In this document: piece by piece, positions 25,801 to 39,521 of the stretch
Position numbering within the stretch: the first letter of the stretch is position 1
Layout: each line of letters opens with the position of its first letter
Assembly: GCA_015183035.1 (NCBI GenBank)
Contig: JACZZP010000012.1
Location: forward strand, 1,178,001 to 1,242,000
Origin: Meloidogyne chitwoodi
Lineage: Eukaryota; Nematoda; Chromadorea; Rhabditida; Meloidogynidae
Direction of reading: 5' to 3'
DNA length: 64,000 bases
Made by a program: the position numbers and the translations under genes
The notes under the pieces: model-generated
Database searches by the model: none
Told to the model about the DNA's origin: nothing
Seen by the model: the letters and a program-made list of their open reading frames with translations, nothing else

Positions 25801-28800
25801 ACTTTTAGTAATTTGTAAAAAATATAAAAATAAATTAAATAAAATGGTGTGAGAGTTGAAATTTTATTTTTAATTTAAAAATAAATAATTAATATATTTA
25901 TTTTTTGAATTAAAAAAATAAATACTAAACCTATTTTTTAATCAAATAAAAAGAAAAAAAGACTATTATTATTATATTTATAAAATTATTTAAACCGATT
26001 ATTTTTAAGTAAGTAAGTAAAAAATAAATAAATATTAAAAAAAATATTTTCTCTTTTTTCTTTAACAACTAAATAAAACTACTCTTCTAAATAATACTAG
26101 CTTTTACATAATATACATAAGTTGCATGTATTTTGAAGAAAAAGAACAAAAAACTGGAAGAATAATAATAAAAAAAGAGGAGAATATAAGTGAGTGATAA
26201 TAATAAAATCAAGAAAAGTAAAATAATTGAAAATAAAAAATAAATTGTATAAAAAATAAATAAAAGTTAAATAGCTAATAATTATTTCATATTTCTATTA
26301 ATTTTTATAAAATATTTATTTATTTTTATATATTTTTATTATAAAACAAAAAATAAATAAATGGATATAATAATATTAAATTAAATTAAAAAATACTAAT
26401 GGGGAAAGAGTTTTTAATATATATTTTTTAATTTTATTGAATAAATTGTCGTAAAATATAGTCAATAGTTTTTGTGAAAGAGAGAGACTAAAAATTAAAA
26501 TTTTAAATTTTTATATAAAAATACAATTTATTTCTTAAAAAAAAGGTATATTTTTATTTTCTCTAAATAATTTCTTACATTAATTTTAAATAAATTTTTT
26601 ATAATTAATTTAAATAAAAATAAATATATTTTTACCTAAAAATATTTGTAAACATCCAAAAATAAATAAAAGTTGTTATTATTAAAAAAAAAAAGAAATT
26701 AAGTGTAAAAAAATATTTAAGAAAAAAACAAAAGCAATTAAAAAAATATATTAAATAATTATAAGTAGTGAATGTGTTTATTTACAATTAAATATATTTA
26801 TTTATAAATTTAAGAAAAAAATAATATTTTAACTAATTAAATAAATAAATAAAAAGTAGAAAAAGCTTTTGTAAATTATTTTGACTGTGATGATTAAGCA
26901 AAAACAAAATGTACATAAATATATATTTACTAGTAGATTAGCTTTAATAAAAAGAAGAAAAAAAGTGAAAATAAAGAATAAATATTATTTTAAGTATATT
27001 AAATAAAATAAATAAATTCTGACTGTGTAATAAAATTAAAATTAAAATAAAAAAACTTTAAAAAATTAAATTGACTTAATTTTATAGAAATAAAGGAATT
27101 GTATTAAATAAATAAATAATTATATATTTAAATAATATTTTAGGTACAGAATGTATATTAAAATAAATCTTAAAAGTTTTACAAAAAAAAATAATTATTT
27201 TAATTAATTTATAAAAATTAATTATAATTACTTAAATAATATTAAAATATAAAAAAATTTTTATTTAAAATTTTTGTGTAATATAGAATTAATTTAATAA
27301 AAAAATAAAAATAAATGTGTTGAATATATATTTGGATTTAAATAAAAATTGTTTTAAAAAATGAAAAATAATAATAAATTGGTAAATATTTATTTATTTT
27401 TAGTAAATGGAAAAATTTAGGTTAATATTTGTATATTTAAAATAATAATAAAATAAATAAAAAAGAATTAGTAATTTAAATTTAAATAAATATAAATGTC
27501 TTTTCTTTTTTTTTAATTAAAAAATAATTTACCAATAAAATTGACAGACTTTCCAGGAAAATAATCTTCTTCGTTTCCTTGTAATTTAACATTTATTTGT
27601 TTAGGATTAAATGCAGAAATAATTAATTGATTAACATCAACTAAACGATCATCAATATAAACAAATACTTCATAATCACCAGCCTTTTTTATTTATTAAA
27701 TTTAATTAATTTAAAATAAATAAATTAATTAAAATACTTTATTTAATTTATATTCACATCTAACAGTGCCAGGACCTCTTTCTGTTAAAAATATATTTTC
27801 AATAGAATATCCAGTTTCAATATTAACAATTTTAACAGAAACATTTGTTGTACGTAAACGAATATTTGAACGAATATCAAAATAAGTTAATTCACCAACA
27901 ATTGCACGATCCAAACCAGAACCAATTAATTCAGTTATTCTTTTTTAAAAAATAATAAATTAATATAATTTTGTTAATAAATAGAATATTTAAATATTTT
28001 AATTAATTAATTTATTTATTTATTTACATGTCTTCTTTTTCATTATTTCTTAATTGTGGAGAAATTAAATTTTGTTCTCTAATTGTTGATGAAGAAGAAC
28101 CTTCAATGAGAGAAGAAATAAAAGGAATAGACCAAGGAGAGTCTTTTACATGTTCACCATTAAATCTTTAAAAGTATAAAATAATAATATTTAAATTAAT
28201 TACTTCATTTCTATTAAATGTCTAATTTCTTGAATTGGAGTAAATTCTGCAATAAAATGTCTAGATGTTGTTTCATGTACTCTACAAGCAACTCTACCAT
28301 TATTAATAACTATTTCTAAATTTCCAGAACCTGCTGCTGTTGCATCAACTTTTTTAAAAATAAATAAATAAATATATATTTTAATTAAATTAATTAAATT
28401 ACTTTCAAATATATGAGGTTTATTTAAATTTTTAATTTCAATTTGTTGAGGCATTTTTCTAACAGAAACAAGATCAGGATCTCCAACTTGGCAACTAAAA
28501 GGACTTTCTGGAATTGGACGATCAAATAGAAATACATCAATTAAATGTTCTCCTTTTTATTTATTTAAAATATATTTTAATTAATTAATTAATTACCTGT
28601 TTCATTTGGATTCCATTCAACTTTAAATGTTGTTCCATCTAATGGTAAAATATGTGCATGTCTTTTAACACCACTTGGAGCTAATTAATTTAATATATTA
28701 TTTTTTATTATTTTTAAAAAATTATTACTTGTTAAAAGTGAAGAAATTTGTGATAATTCAATGTCAGGTGCATGAATAAAAAATGTAGCAAGTTTACCAA

Positions 28801-29844
28801 CAGCAGCCATTTGTAATTGATCTCCATATACAGAAATAATATTTCCACCATTTCCATCATCAGTACCAGCAATATCAAGAATAAAAGGAGAACCTTTAAA
28901 AATTATTATTTTAATTTAATATTTCATTTTATTTTTTAAAATTAAAAAAACCTTTAACAGATCTATTATTAAAATCAATTTGTATTTTATATTTTCCAGG
29001 GCCTTGAGGTTCAAGTTTAGCCCGATAAACACCAGAATTTGGAGGTTCTTCTCTAAGTAATGTGTCTATTTGACGTCCATTAATTGAAGATAAAACCTTT
29101 ATTTTTAAATTAATTAATTATTTTATTATTTTTATTATTTTTATTTACTTTAACATTTCCTTTTCCTGCTCTAGAAGCATCTATTGTAAATTTTAATTCA
29201 TGTCCTACTAATCCAACATCCAAACTAAAAATTAAATAAAAAAAATATATTAATTTTATTAAATTTACCCAGAAACATGAACCAAAGAAGGATCAAAAAC
29301 AAAACAAGTAAATGGAGAACTTTCAATATGTGCACCCTCATAAAGTATTCCAATAAGCCATTTACCTTTAAATTAAAAAATATTTAAATTAATTATATAT
29401 TTTATAAAAATAATTCAAGAGACTCCTTTTGGTGCCCTATCTATACTTTAAATGAATATTTTAATTTAATTGTTATATCCCTATATTCCATTATAAATAA
29501 AACATACCAATCCTTTCAGGTGTAAAAGTTGTTGTAAAAGCATTTCCTCTGTGTATAACTTCACAATTTCGTTTAAGACCTTGGGGTGATGTTACATAAA
29601 TCTGAACATTTCCATTATTAATTGTTTCTTTTTCATTATTAATAATTCCACTTGATGTTGTTGTATTTACCTAATTATTTATTTAAATTATTTAATTTAT
29701 TTAAATACTAACCACAATTTCTACAATAGAATCAACAGCACAAGGTTCATTTAAACCAGAAAAGAAGACATGACCTATAGGTGCTGGTGGTGGTGGTAGT
29801 GGAAATTGTCCTCCTCCTCCACCCCCTCCTTCTTCTTTTAACAT
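13813..29844 (-). CDS. fln-2: Long filamin-repeat protein (FLN-2-like)
   Basis: A giant scaffold of Ig-filamin repeats; I count about 23. Typical cores are FTIDASRAGKGNVKV, FTVDAGRAGFGNLEMAI, FVVDASQAGVGNLEVAV, FTIDAAKAGAGNMEIIV and KVKVYGPGIEHG, with strand endings such as GSPFTCRVYDP. The N terminus is MLKEEGGGGGGGQFPLPPPP; six repeats follow, then Ser/Pro-rich and Lys-rich linkers, the remaining repeats, and a Pro/His-rich tail ending YGKPHY. No calponin-homology actin-binding domain is visible between 29844 and the next gene, so this matches divergent FLN-2-type filamin rather than FLN-1 (inference). The 2818-bp intron 24715-27532 joins repeat 6 perfectly: phase-1 SVNFI to VDASEAGKGQLEI. 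A Met at 24777 could start a shorter isoform reading in frame through that acceptor. The single-gene interpretation is preferred because neither half has a complete sixth repeat alone. Confidence 0.88.
24715..27532 (-). other. 2.8-kb filamin intron with possible internal promoter
   Basis: The donor GTAAATT follows ...SVNFI at 27532, and the acceptor TTATTCCCGCAG ends at 24715. The intron is otherwise AT-rich with no additional exon seen. The bases 5' of the acceptor are open in frame back to a Met at 24777, which is preceded directly by an in-frame TAA. That arrangement would give an alternative first exon. An isolated GC palindrome lies about 280 bp upstream of this Met (25052-25066). Confidence 0.6.
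25052..25066. promoter_or_regulatory. GC palindrome upstream of the internal filamin start
   Basis: GTTGCGCGGCGCAAC, two perfect 7-bp halves around one base, in a kilobase of nearly pure A/T. It shares the 9-mer GCGCGGCGC with a GC cluster at 30281-30301 upstream of the 5'-most filamin start. A role as a promoter or protein-binding site is inference from position and the shared core only. Confidence 0.35.
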
Positions 29845-32800
29845 TTATAATTTTAAAATAAAACTAATCAACTAATTTTTTAAATATGTATTAAAAATTA
29901 ATTTCTATTAAAAAAATAAAATATTTAAAAACAAATTATTTTCATTAAAAAATAATATTAATTTATTTTAATTTTGATAAATAATTACAAAAATATTTTT
30001 AAATAAGTCTCGATAATTAATGGATGATGAAAAATTTTAAATAAAAAAAGAAAAAGGTCCTTTTATTAAAAAAAGTTTATTTTTTTTTAATTGTTTAAAA
30101 AATATGTAAAAATTAAAGAAACAATTTGTGGTTTATAAATTAAATAAATAAATAAATTTATAATTATTATGTAAAATGACTGTGGCGTTTATATTTTAAT
30201 ATTTATTAATCGCGTCCTTCAATATATTTTTTAGGGAGGAAGGCTAGTTTTTTTTTATTTATTTATTTTTTAATTCGGATGCGCGCCGCGCGCTGTGCAA
30301 ACTACTGGCCCATGAAAGAAAAAATATTTTTTTAGGAAAGTAAAGGGGTGATAACTACCAAAAAAGGAAGAAAAAATGGAAGCAAACCATAGAAGGATTT
30401 GTATAAATAAATAAAAATATTTAAAATAATTTCTCCCAATCTATCATTTAAATAAAAATAATTAAATATATTTTGCTATTTTTATTTAATTTTTTTAATA
30501 AAATTTAAAAATAAATTCCAAATAATAAAAATTAAGAAATAGTTTTAAAGAATTTAATTTTAAAAATAAATAAATATTTAAAATTTAATAACAAAATTAA
30601 TTATATTTATTTATTTATTTATTGGGTTATAAAATATTAATCCAAAATAATAATTATTAAAAATATTAAATTAAAAAATAATTTGTGAAAATATGTAAGT
30701 ATGGGTTAAACAAAAAATATGACGAAAAAGGTTGCAAATATTCAAAATCAATTTTTATAACCTTCATCAAACCACTTCACATCATTTATCATAAATTTGG
30801 GAAAATTCTTTGATAAGTAAAAAAAGTAAAAAAATCAAAAGCCAAAAAGGTGTGGGAAAAATTGTTTATTTTTTAAATATTTAATTTATTAAAAAATTAT
30901 TTTTATTAATTATTATATTAAATAATTGTTAAAAGGAGAGAAACTAAAAAAATATTTAGGCTTTTATTCAATATATTTTATAAATTAAAAATTGTTTAAA
31001 AAATAATTTATTCTCTTAAATATATTTGCAATATTATATAAATAAAAATAATTATTAAAAAAATAATTTTCATTTCTTATCAACATCAAAATAACTCTGC
31101 GCGATTCAAAAATTCCAATTGGGGTAAAATCAATCTTATAAAATAATATTTATGTGCTATATTAATTAATTAATATATTGCATTTAAAGACAAATAACAA
31201 TCTCTTGCGCGTGATAATTGTGAATAAAAATATGCGGATAAATATTGCGGACAAAAATAAACTGAGAAAATTTTGCGAATATTTCTTACGGACATTTTTA
31301 ATTAAATTTTATTTTTTAATTATCAATAAAAATAAATATATTAATGTTTGTTTGCAAATAAACAATTTAATTTATTTCTTCTATTAAAAAATGCTTTAGG
31401 AAAAAAAAAATATTTAGGTATTTAATTTTTTCTTATAAAAAGATGAATATAATAATTAAAAAAAAGGTGGAAAGGAAGTGTTTAATTAGAAAAATTAGAA
31501 AAAATTCTTAATATGTACAATTTATTTTAGTTGCCGTTGTTATTAATATAAAAATAAATATATTTAATAATGATTTGGTGCGCGATGAAAACAGAAACCA
31601 CAGCAATATATTATAGAAAAGAGAAAAAAGTAAAAGAAAATGACAAAAAAAGAGTTGAAAAATTAATAATAATTAATTTATTTATTTATTTAATGTTGAA
31701 ATTAAATATATAAATTATTTTAAAATTTTTGTAAAAATATTTTTTTCTATTTTTTATCTCTAAAAAAATTTAAAATATAAATAAAATTTTTTATTTAAAA
31801 ATATTGCCTATTAAATATATAAATAACAAAAAAGGTAAATAAATAGTAAAATTATATAAATAAATATTATAATTATTAACTTCTTATTACTAAATATACA
31901 AAAAAGAAGAAAAATTAAAAGAAAATTATTTCCTTTCTAAATATAAATAAATCTAAATAATATATAAAGTCAAGGTCGATCAAGGCTTTTGATAAGAAAA
32001 TTACACAAATATTTTATATATTAAAAAGAATTAAATTTTTATATTTATTTTATATTTATTGAAATTTAAATTAAATAATTTTTTTTTAAATTTAATACCA
32101 AAAATATTTAATATTTTTTAATTAATATGTATAAGGTAAAATATTTATTTTTTTAATTTTAATTGATTTATTTTTGTTTTTTTATATTAATGTATTTATG
32201 TATAAAATAAAAACTGTTAAATTATTTCTTTAAAAATAAAAAAAACTATTCGAATAAACGGGAAATAGCCTAAGGGAACAAAATTAAAACAACTGCACTT
32301 AAACAAAAATACATTTTAAAATATTAAAAAAACAATAAAAAATATAAATACCAAGTATATATGTAAAGCAAAAGATTTTAAAACTCATAAATTTATTAAT
32401 TTAAAAATATTTAAAAAATTAAAAACAAGTTTTTCATATTAAATAAATATCCTCTTAATATTTTTGTTTAAATTAAGTGCGGCGATTGGATATATAAAAT
32501 ATTTAATAAAAAAAGTAGTTGTTGAAAAGGTGGACGACAATTGAGAATAAATAAAAAAGAGAAAAAAGATATATAGATTTAAGCGATTAGTCGCTCAAAT
32601 CTCTTAAATATTTTCAAAATTTCTGAATGACCCTTCTTCCAATTTAAAGATTAAAAGGATTCTCACGCGTATAAAGTCAAAAATGGAAAGCAGATATAAA
32701 GGGAAAGAATACATCTAAATATGTATATACTTTTTATAAATTAAAATAAATAATATTTATTATATGTATATGTAGCTTTGTATAATGCCGAATATTTATA

Positions 32801-33272
32801 TATTAGTTAGTTGATTAAGATAATTTTGATGTAAAGAGAAGGAGAAAATAATATATTTAAATAACAATAAAAGATTTTTTTAATTTTATATTTTCAATGG
32901 GTTTAAAGAATATTTTTTTAAAGAAAAATAAAGAATAATTAACTATATAATATCTAAAGTTTTTAAGAAAATTAGAAAGAAAGCAATTTACCAATTAAAT
33001 ATACACTTCTTAGATATTTCCTCAAAAGGTGATGAAGTAGGAATGTTTATTATAAACTTACAATTAGATAAAAAAAATTAGGTAATCAGAATTTACTAAA
33101 AATTATTTTTTTTTTAATTAAAAAATGAAATATCAAAGAAAATTATTTGTATGGATGAAATTGAATTAAAAGCAGAATTTAATTATTAATTCCAAATCAA
33201 ATAATAAAGAAGAAATCAAGTCATTTTATTTTTTACCTTTTATTTTACAGATGTTAAACAGTAAAACAATTT
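29845..33272. other. Intergenic between filamin start and UPF3 stop
   Basis: AT-rich, no credible exon. Features seen: the GC cluster GCGCGCCGCGCGCTGTGC at 30281-30298 about 440 bp upstream of the filamin Met, and a stretch at about 31190-31300 with TTGCGGACAAAAA and TTACGGACATTTTT words that resembles the ends of repeats near 39960 and 40700. The 69-codon frame at 31178-31387 comes from that stretch and is not gene-like. Confidence 0.55.
30281..30301. promoter_or_regulatory. GC-rich cluster upstream of the filamin start
   Basis: GCGCGCCGCGCGCTGTGCAA in otherwise AT-only surroundings, about 437 bp before the first Met of filamin. It contains the complement of the 9-mer core found at 25052-25066. 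It is a candidate core-promoter or factor-binding element; function is inferred, not shown. Confidence 0.3.
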
Positions 33273-35122
33273 TTAATTTTGCTTTTCGTTTTGCTGATTT
33301 CGTTTCATAATTTTTTCTGCTACAGTAATTTTAGGTTGTTTGGATGTTGAAGTTTTAGGTAATAATCTTCCAGCATGTGGTCGATAAATTTCAATTTCAG
33401 GGCGATTCTTTAAATAAATTATTTTAAATTATAACCTAGAAAAAACTATAAAAAATTAAGGCAAAGATTATACTTTATTTCCTCTCACACGAGATGCAGG
33501 TGCACGCGCCTTCTCTTCCCCCTGATCTGGAGTTTGATTGTTTAACTCAACCAACTTTTGTTGTTTTTTTCGTTCCTATAAAATAATGCCCTATAAAAGC
33601 TAAAAAATTAATTAAAAAACCTTTTCATGTGAAGGTTTAATAATAGAATCGGTTAAAGACGTTTCTTCTTGTATTTGTCCTTCTTTTTGACAATGCTTCT
33701 TCTCTTCTAACTTACGAACAAGTCCAACTTTATTTCCTATAACATGAGATGTAAGTGCAAGCGTCTTTTCTTTCTGCTGATCCAAAGTTTGATCGTTTAA
33801 CTCATCCGACTTTTGCTGTTTTTTTCGTCTCTAGAGAATATGTAAATTAGCTTTTCTGTCGAATTCTCACATCAAAAATTAGCTCCTCCTATGGTTTATC
33901 ATTTTTCAGGGACCTGTAACTCGGCTCATATCTATTCAACTCTTCTTCAACCCCTAAGTTGTTTTTCGAGAGCTATCGATTGACACCTAACCCGCCCAGA
34001 TCAAACCAAAAATACTTAATATACGACAGAAAATTCGAAAAATATTACAAAAGCAAAAATCAACAAACCTTTTCCTGTGAAATTTTATTAATAGAATCAG
34101 TTAAAGGCGTTTCTTGCACTTGTCCCTCTTCATGGCGATGTTTCTTCTCTTCTAACTTACGATCAAGGACAACTTTATTTCCTCTCACACGAGGTGCAGG
34201 TGCACGCGTCTTTTCTTTCTGCTGATCCGGAGTTTGATCGTTCGACTCAACCAACTTTTGTTGTTTTTTTCGTCCCTATAAAATAATAATCTATAAAGTT
34301 AAAAAATTAGTTAAAAAACTTTTTCCTGGGAAAGTTTATTAATATAATCGGTTAAAGGTGTTTCTTGTATTTGTCCCTCCTCTTGGCGACGTTGCTTCTC
34401 TTCTAACTGACGAACAAGGCCATCAAAGTCGTTAACTCGTTTGTTACTTGAATGCAATATTTGATTATATTGATCGAAAAATTTAAGATATTGAGCTTCT
34501 AAATTTATATAAAATTTTAAATCTTTAAAATAAAAATAACCATTCTTTAACGTTCCACAACGCGTATCGCAATCCATTGCAGTTAAAGTTTTACCACTTA
34601 ACAAACTTTTTGGAACGGATTGATTCAGTGCCAATTCTACTATAGCCATTGATTCATTTCCTAAAAATTATACTTTTAAAATTATATTATAATATTCAAC
34701 CTAATTTATCAACCAAAACATAGCCATTGAAACGATCAGAAAATTGTATAGCCTAAAATAATAACTTTCATATTTTTTAAAACACTAATCTAACATCCTT
34801 TTCCTCTTGAAATACTAAATATGCGCGTGAGAATGCATGTGGTCGTAGTTCCATATCGGCGGGACAGAACCAGAAAGCACGGGGCTCCGGTTTAAGAGGC
34901 TGAAGTTGAGAAATAAGATCACTTTTAGACATTCCAGGAGGCAGACGACGGAGTACAATCTGAAAATCACTAGCCTAATAAGCGCAAAATTAAAATAAAA
35001 TCTCAAAAGTTCATCAAACTTACTTTAGTCATTTCATCTTTTTCTTTTCCACCAGTCTTCTTTTTGTTTAAAGTAGTAGTTGATGCAACATTTACTGCTG
35101 ATTTAACATCATTCGCCGTCAT
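33273..35122 (-). CDS. smg-4: UPF3/SMG-4 nonsense-mediated decay factor with repeated C-terminal module
   Basis: Links the exon junction complex to UPF2/UPF1 in nonsense-mediated mRNA decay (family knowledge). The start at 35122 gives a basic N terminus. The SMG-4/UPF3 RNP domain follows: FQIVLRRLPPGMSKSDLI, FWFCPADMELRPHAFSRAYL, IQFSDRFNGYVLVDKLGNE and MAIVELALNQSVPK, then a charged region with ETPLTDYINKLSQEK. The extreme C terminus has an EJC-binding motif, RVRGNK joined across an intron to NRPEIEIYRPHAGRLLPK, which parallels the RNKDRPAMQLYQPGAR type in vertebrate UPF3B. Between them a module (basic RKKQQK, NDQTPDQQKEKTRAPAPR, RGNK, RKLEEKK, TPLTDSI) is repeated. The family call is firm and the repeat is unusual. 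Confidence 0.92.
33480..34440 (-). repeat. Three tandem copies of a UPF3 exon-intron module
   Basis: On the plus strand the units run about 33480-33736, 33736-34181 and 34181-34440. Each has the same order: CCTCTCACACGAG-type block, TTTTGTTGTTTTTTTCG, a short intron, GAAGTTTATTAAT-type block, CTTCTCTTCTAACTTACGA. The basic period is about 257 bp. The middle unit is about 190 bp longer because its intron has grown. Splice sites are kept in each copy (acceptors end TATAG or TCTAG before the CGAAAAAAACA exon start). The copies are diverged at the protein level but clearly homologous, so the duplication is not very recent. Confidence 0.85.
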
Positions 35123-35884
35123 TAGTTAAAAATTATCACTAATATAACTATGAATTTTAAATATTATTTTAATAAACAATTCTCACATTTTTAATTAATT
35201 TTTTGATCAAAATATATTAATGTTAAAACACAATTTAACATTAAAACACCAAGTAAAAAATATATAGATACATACATATATAATATAATAATATCACGTA
35301 AGAGAATTAATAAGTAATATCACCAAGAAAAAATAATTCTCAATTCAAAAAAATATTGAATTTGACTAATTAATTTCGGAAGAGTTATCATTCAGATCTA
35401 AAATAACAATGGTAGAAATTGAGATTAAAAATATATACTTAAATAAGCAAACTTCAAGTTTTACTAGTCTGAAATATATTCATTCCTCCCTCCCAGTTAA
35501 ATATATGTACAAGATTATAATACGCTAATTGTAAGATAAAGCAGATTCAAATTAGCATATTTGTGTTTAGTTATTTAAGTCAACAAAATATTATTGGCAT
35601 TAGAAGGGAATAAATCAATATGACAGTATAATAACTCACACATCATATCGGGAGATACCAAATACATTTTAAATAAAAAAACAATTCTTATGAATTTTTA
35701 AATTCTAAATCAGTGATATCCCCATTTATTATAGAAATATCATAGTTACCCATAATTAGATTTTCGGTGGAATGGGCAAAAAGAAATAATTAAAGGCAAT
35801 ATATAATAGGAGAATAATATCATAAAAATATCTTTTTATAAATACTAATTTATAAACTATATTGACTTATATGTAGTTTGCTCA
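35123..35884. other. Intergenic, UPF3 upstream region
   Basis: 762 bp between the UPF3 start and the cytidylyltransferase stop. AT-rich; it would hold the UPF3 promoter and the 3' UTR of the cytidylyltransferase. Nothing specific is recognised. Confidence 0.5.
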
Positions 35885-37629
<1,745 letters not shown>

Positions 37630-38456
37630 TTAGTAGTTTATTAGAAGTGCACTTTTGAAGTGAATAACAGAATTGAGCAAATAAGAAATCGAATGATTTT
37701 AGATAGTCTGAAAAATTTTGATGTGAAAAAGTTGTAGAGATCATAAAAGGGAGAACAAAAATGTCAATTTAAAAATTATTAATCGTTATTAAGAAAAATT
37801 TTGTATTTTACCTAAATTATTATTTCATTTCAGTAAAATAATTGTGAATAAGGTGATAATACTAAATGCAGTGAAAATGTCTGTCAAAAAATTTAAATAG
37901 GAAGAATGAAGAGAAAAAGAGAATAAAAAAGTGAATTGTTTAATCTGTTTTAACTTTTTAAAAAGAGAAAATTAAATAAAATTGATTCAATTTAAATAAA
38001 ATATATGTAAGAGTACCGAAATACTTTAATGATAATCGGTCAAAATAAAAAATTTAAGTACTCATGTACATAAATCTAATACGTTAAAAATATTAAAAGA
38101 AAAAGTTATCAGTTATCATCATTCTCCTTTTACTCCAAGATAATTTTGACTTGGTAAAGTGAGAACTAGTATAAATTAAAACAAGCAATTAGAATAATAA
38201 TCGAAAGTTCAACTCATTTGATTAATTCATCGACAATCTGGGCCCGTAGAATAAATTCGGTATAGGTCCTTTCAGGGTCGCCCTTTTCAGAATACAAGGA
38301 ATTAAACACCAAGAAACTAAATTGGTTAATTACTTCATAATTTATGTAAAAATGCTCTCGAATATTCTGCGGAATTTATTCTACCAATTTTACTTAGGAA
38401 CCAAGGATACATGCAATATTTTTCATTAAAATATTTATTTTAACTTTAGAAACTAG
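37630..38456. other. Divergent intergenic region, pcyt-1 / lin-37
   Basis: The shared upstream region of two divergent genes. AT-rich apart from a small inverted-repeat element at 38245-38385. A TTTAACTTTAG sequence ending at 38445, just before the lin-37 start, could serve as a trans-splice acceptor. Confidence 0.5.
38245..38385. repeat. Small inverted-repeat (MITE-like) element
   Basis: The ends CGTAGAATAAATTCGGTA (38245-38262) and TGCGGAATTTATTCTACC (38368-38385) are reverse complements at about 15 of 18 positions. The 105-bp interior includes a moderately GC-rich stretch (TCCTTTCAGGGTCGCCC). No second copy was noticed in the window, so mobility is only suggested. Confidence 0.45.
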
Positions 38457-39521
38457 ATGAATTCTCGCAAAGAAAAAGAAGAATTTATTATGCCAAAATT
38501 AACACCAATAAAAAGAAGTCAAAAACAGGCAAATGTTCCTGATTCTCCTAGTAAAGTGCAAGCAAGAAGCCGTCTTGGATCATTACTTGGTCAAATCAGA
38601 AAAGGAGAAAGTGGACAAGCCGATCCGACTGAAATGCAACACTCTCGGGATCATCTGTAATTTTTTAAAATTCTTTTATATATAAAAAGTTTAGTGACAT
38701 CTATGATGAATATAATTCGAAAGCATTGTCTGTTGGTGCAGTACGAAACAGAAAAATTAGAAGAGAAAAACGTAATTTAATATTTAAAAGAAAAGACCTC
38801 TAGCAATAAGCTGAACCCTTTTTGATTATTTACTTTTCAATTACCTGAAGATTTGGATGTAATTAGATATTGTTTTTCAAGGTGTTATCTTTGAACTTCG
38901 CGGCAAGCCGTTCGGTCTTCGTGATACTGGCCAAAATGAAAGCATTTACACTCTTTGCCGGAAATGGATGTATGGAAAAGATGAGGATCCTCAAGATCAA
39001 GAAAATGGATATTTGGAAGAACAAGAATATGAACATCTTAAATCATTGGTATTTAGAATTACAGTTATTAATATTTCCGTAAAACTTTTGAGGATTTAAT
39101 GGCAACCAGAGAGATCAATGTTCTACCTCCACCACTTGCTGACGTGCCTCTAATGGATCCTCGTCCACAAAAGGTAATGCGCTTTGAACCACCAGCTAAT
39201 GAAGAAATTGCCGATGAGAAAAAGACACTCAGTGAATATAAAAGACATTGGAGACGTGTAAAAAAGAAGTTAGTGATTATATTATTTTATAGAATAAACC
39301 TATCAGAAATTTCGGATACCTTAATAAAACTAAAGTTAAATGAATGAAATACAAAAAGGATGTAATTATTTCAGTTGGCTTGACTATAATCAAAAGAGGC
39401 AACTCCGTTACAAAAGTAGTTTGGTAAGAGAATCTTATAATATCTAAGAAATATTTAATCCCCATTTCAGCAGTTGATTCGGACAGTTTATGGAATTGCT
39501 CAACAAACACAGGCGCTATAA
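38457..39521 (+). CDS. lin-37: LIN-37, MuvB/DREAM complex subunit
   Basis: A chromatin repressor subunit that works with LIN-54, LIN-9, LIN-52 and LIN-53 at cell-cycle and germline genes (family knowledge). Blocks appear in the order seen in human LIN37: VQARSRLGSLLGQIRKGES near the N terminus, then VIFELRGKPFGLRDTGQNES-IYTLCRKWMYG (compare the SENTPLYPICRAWMRN core), then the INVLPPPLADVPL CRAW-distal motif. The C-terminal helix is YKRHWRRVKKNWLDYNQKRQ followed by LRYKSSLQLIRTVYGIAQQ, ending at 39521. The length of about 240 residues is normal. Exon joins at 38658/38691, 38772/38881, 39051/39093 and two later introns keep frame; the third donor is the least certain. The ATG at 38457 directly follows an AACTAG context. 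Confidence 0.88.

Noticed and set aside
24775..27533. Two separate filamin genes instead of one
   Set aside because: The exon phases and the filamin repeat both join perfectly across the intron (SVNFI to VDASEAGKG), and neither half alone has a complete sixth repeat. A second start inside one gene explains the Met at 24777 better.
31178..31387. 69-codon frame on the plus strand
   Set aside because: Made of repeat-like TTGCGGAC words and AT-rich DNA; Asn/Ile/Phe-rich with no motif.
33480..34254. Separate small genes in the UPF3 3' region
   Set aside because: The open frames repeat one another, keep the same splice sites and end in the conserved UPF3 C-terminal motif, so they are duplicated exons of one gene.
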